This document shows positions 46,373-56,000 of a stretch of DNA of 64,000 bases, piece after piece. Source of the stretch: Rouxiella sp. S1S-2 (GTDB taxonomy: Bacteria > Pseudomonadota > Gammaproteobacteria > Enterobacterales > Enterobacteriaceae); assembly GCF_009208105.1 (NCBI RefSeq), contig NZ_WFKL01000001.1, forward strand, positions 3,658,001 through 3,722,000, read 5' to 3'. Each line of letters begins with the position of its first letter. The first letter of the stretch is position 1. The notes under the pieces were generated by a model. It was not told the DNA's origin. It saw nothing but the letters and a program-made list of their open reading frames with translations, and made no database searches. Both the position numbers and the translations under genes were made by a program.

Positions 46373-47482
46373 ATGAGCCACACTCTTCCTGAGCAGTTAA
46401 AACATTCACCGGCCCGCAGGACTTTTTGGCCTTCATTCTCTTTTGGACGCGTTTTACCGGGTTTAGTTCTTACGGTGGCGATTACAGCCCTCGCTTTGTG
46501 GTTAAGCCACTTTCAAACACTGAGCTCTCTCGGTCTTAGCGCGCTGACGCTAGCTATTTTGATCGGCATGGTCGTGGGTAACACTTTTTACCCCGCTGCC
46601 CGTCCGCTGTGCGCCGAAGGTGTTAACCTGGCAAAGCAGAAACTGTTGCGACTCGGCATCATTCTTTACGGATTTAAACTGACTTTTATCCAAATAGCCG
46701 ACGTGGGGGCATCCGGCATTGTCATTGATGCACTGACCCTGAGCAGCACTTTTTTGCTGGCCTGCTGGTTGGGAAAACGTATTTTCGGGCTAGACAGCGA
46801 TACCGCGATGCTTATCGGCGCAGGCAGCAGTATTTGCGGCGCGGCGGCGGTGATGGCAACCGAACCGGTCCTCAAAGCTGAACCGGAGAAAGTGACCGTT
46901 GCCGTGGCTACCGTGGTCATTTTCGGCACGCTGGCCATTTTCATTTATCCATGGCTGTGGCAGTTAAATCTGCATTATCACTGGCTGGAAATAACCGCCT
47001 CCCACTTTGGCATATACACTGGCTCTACCCTTCACGAAGTCGCCCAAGTGGTTGCGGCAGGACATGGCGTGACGCCAGACGCCGAAAATGCCGCGGTGAT
47101 TGCCAAAATGATCCGCGTCATGATGCTGGCCCCTTTCCTGATACTGCTGAGCCTGTGGAAAGGCCGTGACCGCACGTCAATACGGGCCGGTACAACGGGA
47201 AAAAGCCTGTGGTCAAGCATCACTTTGCCGTGGTTTGCGCTGTGGTTTATCGGCGTGGCGGCCTTTAACAGTTTCGGCCTGCTGCCGCAAAGCTGGGTGC
47301 AGTTTTTACTGACGCTGGACACCGTTTTTCTGGCGATGGCGATGGCGGCATTGGGCTTGACCACCCATTTCAGTGCGCTTCGTCAGGCGGGCATTAAACC
47401 TTTAATGATGGCGGCATTACTTTTTGTCTGGCTTATCGTCGGTGGCGCAGGAATTAATTTACTGGTGCAACACCTGCTGTAA
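46373..47482 (+). CDS. yeiH: UPF0324 inner-membrane protein YeiH
   Basis: The protein has about ten hydrophobic helices and belongs to the YeiH/UPF0324 family: LRLGIILYGFKLTF, the GAGSSICGAAAVMATEP signature and STLHEVAQVVAAGH are all present. Function is not firmly known; transport of small sulfur compounds has been suggested for relatives. I start at ATG 46373 (369 residues); ATG 46331 is possible and neither has a strong ribosome site. Divergent from yeiE across 267 nt. Confidence 0.9.
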   Translation: MSHTLPEQLKHSPARRTFWPSFSFGRVLPGLVLTVAITALALWLSHFQTLSSLGLSALTLAILIGMVVGNTFYPAARPLCAEGVNLAKQKLLRLGIILYGFKLTFIQIADVGASGIVIDALTLSSTFLLACWLGKRIFGLDSDTAMLIGAGSSICGAAAVMATEPVLKAEPEKVTVAVATVVIFGTLAIFIYPWLWQLNLHYHWLEITASHFGIYTGSTLHEVAQVVAAGHGVTPDAENAAVIAKMIRVMMLAPFLILLSLWKGRDRTSIRAGTTGKSLWSSITLPWFALWFIGVAAFNSFGLLPQSWVQFLLTLDTVFLAMAMAALGLTTHFSALRQAGIKPLMMAALLFVWLIVGGAGINLLVQHLL

Positions 47483-47592
47483 TCCTTATAAAAAGGCGCA
47501 AATAGAAAGAGTTTTAACATTTATTGGCTGCTCCCTTGCGCATAAAGCAGTTATCATTCTGACCAACAGGACATAACTCAACAGGGGGTAAC

Positions 47593-48459
47593 ATGAAATT
47601 TGTAGGGGCACACGTCAGTGCAGCAGGCGGAGTCGATCAGGCAGTCTTGCGAGCACATGAGCTGGAAGCGACTGCATTTGCGCTATTTACCAAGAACCAA
47701 AGACAATGGCGCGCGGCTCCCCTGGCAGAAGATGTTATTGAACGCTTTAAGGCCGCCTGTCAAAAATATGGCTACGGCAGCCATCAAATCCTGCCGCACG
47801 ACAGCTATCTGATTAACCTGGGCCATCCGGTTATAGAAGCGCTCGAAAAATCCCGCGAGGCCTTTATCGACGAACTTCAGCGCTGCGAACAGTTGGGCCT
47901 GTCACTGCTGAACTTTCACCCCGGCAGCCATCTGATGCAGATTGACGAAGACAAATGTCTCGCCACCATCGCAGAATCAATCAATATCGCGCTTGATAAA
48001 ACGGCCGGCGTCACTGCAGTGATTGAAAACACCGCCGGTCAGGGCAGTAATCTTGGCTTCCGCTTTGAACATCTGGCAAAAATCATTGAAGGCGTAGAAG
48101 ACAAAAGCCGCGTCGGCGTGTGTATCGACACCTGTCACGCTTTCGCGGCAGGCTACGACCTGAGAACCCGCGAAGCCTGTGAACACACCTTCAAAAACTT
48201 CTCGGACGTCGTCGGATTCAAGTACCTGCGTGGTATGCATCTGAATGACGCCAAAAGCGAATTCAACAGCCGCGTTGACCGCCATAACAGTCTGGGCGAA
48301 GGCAATATTGGGAAAACGGCGTTCAGCTATATCATGGCCGATCCGCGTTTCGATAATATTCCGATGATCCTCGAAACCGTTAATCCGGATATCTGGATTG
48401 ATGAAATTGCCTGGTTGAAATCACAGCAAAAAGCCAATGACGATGAAGCTGCGGCCTGA
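47593..48459 (+). CDS. nfo: endonuclease IV (AP endonuclease)
   Basis: Nfo cleaves DNA 5' of abasic sites in base excision repair. The 288-residue TIM-barrel protein shows its zinc-ligand motifs: [40 protein letters not shown] with DRHNSLGEG, and LETVNPD. It follows yeiH as in E. coli, with ATG after GGGGG. A strong terminator follows. Confidence 0.96.
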   Translation: MKFVGAHVSAAGGVDQAVLRAHELEATAFALFTKNQRQWRAAPLAEDVIERFKAACQKYGYGSHQILPHDSYLINLGHPVIEALEKSREAFIDELQRCEQLGLSLLNFHPGSHLMQIDEDKCLATIAESINIALDKTAGVTAVIENTAGQGSNLGFRFEHLAKIIEGVEDKSRVGVCIDTCHAFAAGYDLRTREACEHTFKNFSDVVGFKYLRGMHLNDAKSEFNSRVDRHNSLGEGNIGKTAFSYIMADPRFDNIPMILETVNPDIWIDEIAWLKSQQKANDDEAAA

Positions 48460-48489
48460 TAGCGCGCATAAATAAACTTTTATTGGTTA

Positions 48490-48517
48490 AAAAGCCCGAA
48501 ATTGATCGGGCTTTTTT
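48490..48517 (+). terminator. terminator after nfo
   Basis: AAAAGCCCGA and TCGGGCTTTT form a 10-bp stem around AATTGA, with further T. It may work in both directions. Between it and 48784 the sequence is AT-rich, with no gene recognised. Confidence 0.92.
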
Positions 48518-48784
48518 ATGCCCACAAGTGGTTCATTCCCTCCCCTGTATTCATGTCAAAAACACCCAACCTGTAACCAACTGAAAATATCATCCCTAAA
48601 TATCACGTTAAGTGTGGCAGAACTTTTTTTAACAAGTAATTAGCAATTAAAGCTAAAAATAGTTACACGAAAAGGTATTTATTAGTGCTGTGCCCGTTCA
48701 ATAATTTAGGTGAGCAATCATTTTCTTTCATTGACGGTGCGGCTCAATACCCGATTCAGAAGATGAATAATAAGGTGTAATTTC

Positions 48785-49075
48785 ATGAAAAACTTAGTTA
48801 ATGATGTTTTATCCATATTCTCCCCTCAGGCCGTTAAGCCTGTTTTGATCCGCAGCGGATTATCACATCGTGAAATTGCCTCCCTGCAACCTGTAGGCGT
48901 GTCGTCGGTCAGTTGGGCAACGTCTGTTGAAGAGTTAAATAGCGCATTTGTTAAGAAAGCGTTGGATGCAGGTGCAGTCGGGTACCATATTACCAATGTA
49001 GAATCGCATAAACCGGGCAACGATGGGCAGCATGTGATGGCGGCTACCGCGACCTTTTATAATATCAAATCATAA
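48785..49075 (+). CDS. DUF1471-like small protein without a signal peptide
   Basis: The 96-residue protein resembles the DUF1471 (YdgH/BhsA/McbA-like) stress-related family: residues 28-96 run S/H-x-E-I-A-S-L-Q-P-V-G-V-S-S-V-S, then a helix with ELNSAFVKKALDAGA, GYHITNVES and ATATFYN. Family members are normally exported, with a 20-residue signal peptide; here the N-terminus MKNLVNDVLSIFSPQ has no long hydrophobic core, so the protein is probably cytoplasmic or the assignment is to a divergent subgroup. The ribosome site AAGGTG is good. Monocistronic. Confidence 0.7.
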   Translation: MKNLVNDVLSIFSPQAVKPVLIRSGLSHREIASLQPVGVSSVSWATSVEELNSAFVKKALDAGAVGYHITNVESHKPGNDGQHVMAATATFYNIKS

Positions 49076-49182
49076 AGTGGCCTTTGGCTAATGTATCGAC
49101 ACGGTAATCATCAGACAAAACGCAGTACTCCTGAAAAGTTTGCGGCGTTTTTGTTAGGTTAATCGCTACTGAATTATTAGCA

Positions 49183-49362
49183 TCACAGCTTAAGCCAGCC
49201 AACGGGATTAAGTCTCGGAACACGCGCAAACTTTCTGAGATTCTTGACCAGCACGGCACCCGCTGAACTAGCATGGCCAGCAATAGCCGCATCATTTGGG
49301 CCGATAGGCGTGCCAGCTGCGGTAAGCTGAAACTTGATTTCAGCGAGTTGTAAAAATGGGCC
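49183..49362 (-). pseudogene. C-terminal remnant of a VapC-type PIN toxin
   Basis: This frame, read from about 49362 to the TGA at 49183, contains TAAGTPIGPNDAAIAGHAS, then a short segment (GAVLV, FARVPRL, GWL) that is the C-terminal third of VapC-like PIN-domain toxins. The first two-thirds, with the catalytic acidic residues near the N-terminus, are missing, and there is no start codon. The usual LVTNN segment is shortened. No vapB is left. It lies directly after the stop of the kinase gene and in the same frame. Confidence 0.7.
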
Positions 49363-49887
49363 TCAATGTGCGTCGTGCACAACGAGGGTGAATCCCTCTT
49401 CCGCCGTTGGTTCAACGAAATAGCGCGTTATGAGGTCGAACTGCTCATCGGTAGCTGAAAAATCGTGGTTACCGGCCTCATTTCGCGCCCGCAGACGGGC
49501 TTTACACACCTCATCCTCCACCTTGAGATAGTGCAACTGATGATCGGCATTTGACTCACTCACCAGACTCATCATCCAGTGGCGATTCGCCAAGGTATTG
49601 GCTGGGAAATCCAGCACCACGGATATCCCCGCTTTCAGCAGCGCAATGACGTGAGGCTTTACCGCATTTCTCAGCTTTGCCGAGCAGCGAATGTAATCGG
49701 TCACAGAGTGCATTTCATCGGCAAATAAATGCGCAAGCCAGCTGTCTTCACTGATAATCACAGTGCCGGGTTGCGCCCCAAGCGTGGCAGAAAGCGTTGA
49801 TTTACCTGAGGCAATTTTCCCGCACAGCAGATGTAATGTAGAGGATTGAGAAAGCGAAAAGTGCTGAGACGTCTGGGCGTGAGTCAT
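49363..49887 (-). CDS. P-loop AAA-type kinase-like protein
   Basis: The 174-residue protein has a P-loop CGKIASGKST (22-31), a DSWLAH segment with an acidic residue after the second strand, VVLDFPANT, and a LID-like KARLRARN. This is the pattern of small zeta-toxin- or Zn-ribbon-less kinases often annotated as AAA family ATPase. The substrate is unknown. It stands downstream of the giant toxin-like gene but is separated from it by a terminator. ATG at 49887 is preceded by a weak ribosome site. Confidence 0.72.
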   Translation of the reverse strand: MTHAQTSQHFSLSQSSTLHLLCGKIASGKSTLSATLGAQPGTVIISEDSWLAHLFADEMHSVTDYIRCSAKLRNAVKPHVIALLKAGISVVLDFPANTLANRHWMMSLVSESNADHQLHYLKVEDEVCKARLRARNEAGNHDFSATDEQFDLITRYFVEPTAEEGFTLVVHDAH

Positions 49888-49943
49888 TATTTACCTCAGT
49901 AGATAGGAGTGAAAAATCGCGATGTTCCTATCCTAACTGCTGC

Positions 49944-49976
49944 AAAAAAAAAGCGCTGCTATTAAGCAACGCTTTT
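49944..49976 (-). terminator. terminator after the giant toxin-like gene
   Basis: AAAAGCGCTGCT and AGCAACGCTTTT form a stem (one mismatch) around ATTA; on the minus strand nine T follow, and on the plus strand TTTTATTATTTT follows. It ends the transcript of the 50089-56562 gene. Confidence 0.88.
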
Positions 49977-50088
49977 ATTATTTTACTCGGCTACGTCAAT
50001 CAGTTGGCAACGACTTGTTAGAAGGAGGATGAGGTTAAAACGTTATCTCACCCACATAACAATTAATCTCTAACGCGACATGACCCAG

Positions 50089-53000
50089 CTAACCTTGAGT
50101 ATCTGACTCGATCGATTGCGGTTCTACATTTTCTTGCTGCATGTCCACAATGTGTTGCTGGTTGATCTCTTTTAGCATATTAAAAATTTTTGCCCCTGGG
50201 GCATGCTCTATTTTAGTAGCCATGAAGCGCACATCCACTACCCCATTTGCTAGCCGGTTGCGCTCTTCTACCCCATTTGCTTGCTGGGTGCGCTTTACTA
50301 CCGCATTTGCCAATGCACGCTCTATGTCATTCAGAGTAAGCGTTTCATTTTCCAAAGAGGGCGGATAATTATACAATGCGGTACGGATAATTTTCCAGGT
50401 TAGGTCTGAACCAACCGCAGCTACTGCTCCCTGACCCACGTCAGACTCCAACGTTTTAGTCGTCAAATAGGCATTTCTCTCTGAAGGAGATGACAGATCT
50501 TTATAGTCGAAATTTCTGTATTTTGTTCCTGGAAAATCAAGCTTGACATTACCTTCAACAACATTCCACGGGTCCCAGAATTTAGTCTGGTAGACAGGTC
50601 TGATTTTAAGAAATGGCAAGTGACTTACCTGCAAATAACCATTAGGTGCGCTCAAATATCCCACCTTGATTCCCGCCCTATCCAACATTCTTTTGACCTC
50701 AGGAAGGTAAAAGCCGGCCCCTACATGACAACTGTCAATTCGTAGGATACCCACTTCTTTTAGACCATAGCTCTGCAGCTTTTGAACCAGTTGCGCGGGA
50801 CTGAAGCTTTGATAAGAGGCTAAATTGCGTACCCCCGAATCTGCTGGCCCAGTAATTGAACCATGCACAGGAATATCCAGCCTGTCATTGAGTGTCAGAC
50901 CAGACAGAGTATTGATATTGGGTTTCTGTACTAAACTTTCCGGGCGTAAACCCCTCATCTCCCCAAAAACATGGTTAAGTGGGATATCATGATTCCTCAT
51001 TGAAGATCTTGCATATTCATCAAAGAGTTGCCATTTTTCACCCCCGGTATCACCAATCTGAAAAATATACCGCTGGCCCGTCTCCGGCGAAACATTCCCT
51101 GCGAGAGTTAAATGTTCATCGGTGACTTGAGAAGGCAAAGTGTCAGGCGTAACCAGGGGGGCGCCTGGCGCCCTTTCTGTTAGGAAATTATTAGGGCGAA
51201 ATGCTGGTCTCGAATAACCAGGCATCGCTGGTATGCCTGATAGGAAATTACCCTCGGGAACGTGTGATGTTTTGGGAGCCAGGTCCAATACGCTTCGTAT
51301 AAAATTATCATTACGGCTGAAACAAAAAGCACCGACAAATACATCTCCGTGTTTCGCTCGGTTGATAATAGTCCTTAGATGTTCATCTGTTGAATGAGCC
51401 AAATCAAGTACCGTGACTTTTTCTTGTATTGCCCGAGGTACCAGTGACAGATCTTCTATTGTAAAATCTATTTCAGCATTCAAATTACGAGAGCGAACTC
51501 CATTAGGGTTACCATGCGTACCACTTAAAATCGTGACATTCGCATTGGGATTTTTATAAAAAATGTCAATAACCTGGTTGCGTACAATTTCCCCCGTGGT
51601 TCTGCTGGCGGTTAAACGCACCTCCCCCCCCAACGGAGTGGCAATTGACTCAAATACCTGCGCTCTATCCCTATAAAGTGCCCTGTCTGCGGCAGTATTA
51701 GTATATATTATCTTATTAGACTGCGTTCCAATAATATCATCCACACTTACGCGAATTCTTTCTTTCTCCCATGGAATACTCAGTGCATCTCTTGCTTTCG
51801 TCTTCGCTAATTTATTCGCCCATTTCACACCTAATGCAAGACCACCTATTCCTGCACTACACAGTATATCGTTCAGGAATTCATTATAGGCCTCTTTTTT
51901 ATATTCCTCATAATCGGATTTTCCATGTTCCAGTGCCAGTTTCAGGACGCTAGCCATAATATCTATAATGATGCTCTTGATGATCCCTCCTGGCATTACT
52001 ATTGATGCATAGGTAACATACGATTTAGCCATATCAATAATACCGTCGCATAATACTTCACCTGGAGAACGGCTCATATCATCAAGATTTTTTTTCATAT
52101 GATCAAAAAGAGTGCTATGCCAGTCATTAAATCGATTTGCGGACTCCATAAATTCTAATGGCGAGCGGGATGTAGGTAGTGAACGAGCGACGATTTTTGT
52201 AGATGCTTCAGCAAAAAAACGAGACTTATTTGCTTTTGCTGAAGTCTGAAGTTCCTTGGTGAGGCCGCCTATAATAAAATCTTGCACTTTTTTCTCGATT
52301 CCGGCAGCGGAATCATTAAATGACTTCCACTCGCCAAACATATTAAACATCACCACTTTGTCATTGACGTGCCAGGCCCCTATATCCTTAAGCCCGAGTC
52401 CATTAAATTTGACCGCCATAGGCTCAATGCCATTGCGGATAATATTTTTAATTGCATCTGGCACACCGCGCTCAGACAATAGTTTAGTTTTAATTCGTTC
52501 AACACCAAAATAAAAATAGTCCTTTATTTTGTCTTTATGATTGCTGTCGAGCCTTAAAGCAGGAAGTTCATTTTCGAAGACCTTCCACAGCCCTTTATTC
52601 GGTAAAATATCTCTTGTAGGGTAAATATCCTGTTGGGCGTCTTCTGATACATAGACTCTGTTAGTACCGGGATAATTTTCATCAACAGTCCACATAACAT
52701 CTCCCTGAGACGTCCTTGCATATTGCTTTCCAAGCAGGAGTTCGTGAAGGGTTAAAGGCTGGGTCCGGGGATTTCCGGAATAAGCCTCAAAAACAACGTT
52801 AATTGTTGAACCTTGACGAGGAAAGGCTTCTTTTATCGAAAGGTGCCTGTCTCGTAATATGTCAGCATATTTCAGCGCATAGGCAGTCTCGTCCATTTTA
52901 TCCCCGAACCGGGCTTCAACGCCATCCTTAAATTTAGCCAGACAAATATTCCCTGCGTCAATAACCTCAGCTTCAGTCCAGCTTTCCCGTATTAGAATTT

Positions 53001-56000
53001 CACGGTCGTACATAATATCGACCTGCTTACCTAGATTTTCCATCAGGAGGTTAAATGTCGACTGAGGAAACTCAACCTTCATAGCCACAGCTCTTCTTAA
53101 TTCTGCTATAAGTGTATTAAGGTGAATTATTGAACTGTCACATTCTTCAATCGTATTTGAAGGTGTCGGAACGTTGATGAGATCATTCACTTTCTTTGAT
53201 ACTTCATTACGGTCTGAAATAATTTTCTGTTCTTCTTGTCTTTCTATTACTCTTTTTTTTTCATCACGTATTCTTTTCAATAGGAGTGAAAGCGGCTCAT
53301 ATTCCAAGAGATGACGCCCTTTACGCGATGTATGCGATGTATCCAGTGTCGTTTCTATCTCTTTAGCATCTGATTGCTTCTGATTCAGCAGTTCGGTGTT
53401 CCACCGCGAAGTATCCAGTTCCAGCTCTATCGCAACGCCTATTCTTTCAATAAAAAACGCCAGATACTCCAACGATACTTTGCATTGCTCAGGCGTTTGG
53501 GAGGGAGTGGCAATTTCACTGAGATTTTCCAGGTCAGTTTCTAATTGCCTGGTTATCCTGTTATAGTCATGCGCAAGCTGTAACTGGTTTTCACTTATAT
53601 GTTCTCCCGGCTTAAAATACGCGCCGTGTTCATTGTGCGTTTGCAGTTGACCTGCACCGCACTGGAGGACATCGTTCTTATCTTCATCGTCCACTTTTCC
53701 CGCTTCGCGGTTAAAGTAATTATATGCCGCGGTACCCGCCAGAGCTGTCATGCCCAAGCCTACGCACACCCCGGCGATCAGTTTCCGCCCGTGACTCTTT
53801 TCTGCTGGCTCCACGGCAGACTCAGTTGTATTACTGTAGACCTTGTCTACATGCTTCCCGTTGAGGAAAGTTACCTTTTCTCTGATAACGTCTCCGCTAA
53901 GCGGGTCAGAGGCAGAGGCCGTCGTACGCACACTCTTAAACGAGCCTGACTGCGCAAAGGAGATAGGAACATCCTCGCCGGAGGACATGGCCACGCCTTC
54001 CCTCGCCGCAGGAAGCTCAGCCAAAGGAATACTCTCATCAGCCGTGCCTGGGGAGTTATCTTTTGAGGCGGATGTGTATTTGTAAACACCATAACATACC
54101 GCAACACCGGCAACAGCCGCCCCCATAGCCAGAGTCAGACCACCTGCAGCAAGTGCTACCTCATCCTTGCTGAGAGTGAAACCATCATTGTCTATCACTG
54201 CCACAAGGATTTCTTCGGGGTCGACTACCTGGGAGGCGGGTTTTTCTTCATTATATTTAAAAGAGGTGAGTGATGTTGGCCGACGCGTTGCCTCAGTTTC
54301 GCCCATAGACTGGAAATCGGCCTCCGTGACGTCACTTACAGGAATGTCACTGTTTGCGCCTTTTTTTACCGGCAACGCAGCCGCGTCAGCCCCTGGCAGG
54401 ATTTGAACGGCATTAATAGCGGTGGATAATTTCTCTGCAGCCCAGCTTTCCAGCTGGTCAGTCAGCCGGCTTTTTAGTTGTTGTAGTGTAGGATTTTCAC
54501 TGTCCGCGAGTTTCGCGACCAGCTGTTCTGCCCATCCGCCCCATGAATCTGTTGGCCCGATTTGTGCTATCTCTTTGCGCGCCGCACTCAGTGCCGGTAA
54601 CAATGGCAATAAATCGACAAGCGGAGCCACGCCCCCCAGACGGCTGTCCATAATATAAGACTTCGCCACGTCGCGGATTTCTTCAAGGTGTTTAACCACT
54701 TCACGTGGGTCATTTTCTTTAGAAGCCTGGTACAGTTTCCAGCCAAGACTCAGTTCCATATAACCCTGATAAATTCGCTGAGCAGCAGGATGAGTGGATG
54801 AGGCACTTTTAACCAGCTGGCCAACGCTGTCAGACCAGCTCTGGGCGGGTGAACTGTTCCACCACACCAGAGCCGCGTTAACGGCAGGAGCATAAACCTC
54901 GCCACTTGGCATTATTCTGCTGTAATCCTTAGGATTTTTCGCAATGTCTTTGCTGATATATTCGGCAAAATTTCGGAGAGACTTCGACCAAGATGCACTA
55001 AACCCATCGCCGCTGTAAAATTCCTGGGTTTTCTGTGCTGTCAGCAGAGCCAGTGGGCCAGCAGGGAAAATGCCAGCCAGTGCCGGTAATGCCGTCCCGG
55101 CCAGCACTGACAGCAAAGTGGAAGGGTTAATTAGACTGACTAGCCCCTTCGCTTTATCCCAGGTTCCGGTAGCCGGGTTGATCATATTGAGCAGTGTATC
55201 AAGCTGCGCTAATGAATGAGCGTGTTGACGGGTGCTACCTGACTCGCCAGAGAACAACTGTTGTAATGAGGGGACCTGTTTCTGAAACCAGTCCAGCTGC
55301 ACCATCAGGTTTTTGTCTGATGGGTATGCCCCAGCCTGTTTTACCAGTAACAGACTTCGCCTGATGGTATCTGCCGCATCCTGGCCAAGGAGTTTATTGA
55401 GTTCAGCCACTTTTTTCGGCGCAGTATTCTCAAAGGCCTGACAAATACTCTCGAATTTTCTTTCAATACTGGGATTTTCGGGCAGCACCGCGAGGACTGT
55501 CTGTATTTTTTCATAGATGGCATTAAACGCTTCTGTCAGCGGTTTCATCCCTTCGAACTGCGACAAAAAGTCAGTAAACGAAGCATTGGGCGGTAATGCG
55601 TAATATTTTTGTGCCTGCGTCACCAACTGATGAATAGAGGTCAGTGAGCGAATGTGTGTATCGCTAGTACCAGCAAGAGAAGGCGCAGCCTGAAGTAATG
55701 ACTGTGCAGACGCGAGGGTATCAGCCAACAGACCCAAACTTAAAGAGACACTGGAGCTGCTTTCCTTCTCAAAATTACTGGCAAATTTCTGAACGTGCTT
55801 CAGTGCAGCTTTAAGAGAATTAACCCACTCTTGCTGGTCTTTACGTAGACCACTCAGCCTGTGAGTGCTGTCATCAATAACTCCTTGAATACGTATTAGT
55901 TTATCCACAAAAGAGGTGTCTGGCCGGCAACAAATCTCAGGCAGTTTGCGCATATCATTAATCGCCCCAAGCCCCCCTTTTATTTCAGCACCCAGTATAT

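Noticed and set aside
49065..49415. 116-codon minus-strand frame after the kinase
   Set aside because: The recognisable VapC residues are in another frame (stop at 49183), so this frame is a shadow of the remnant and of the kinase 3' end.
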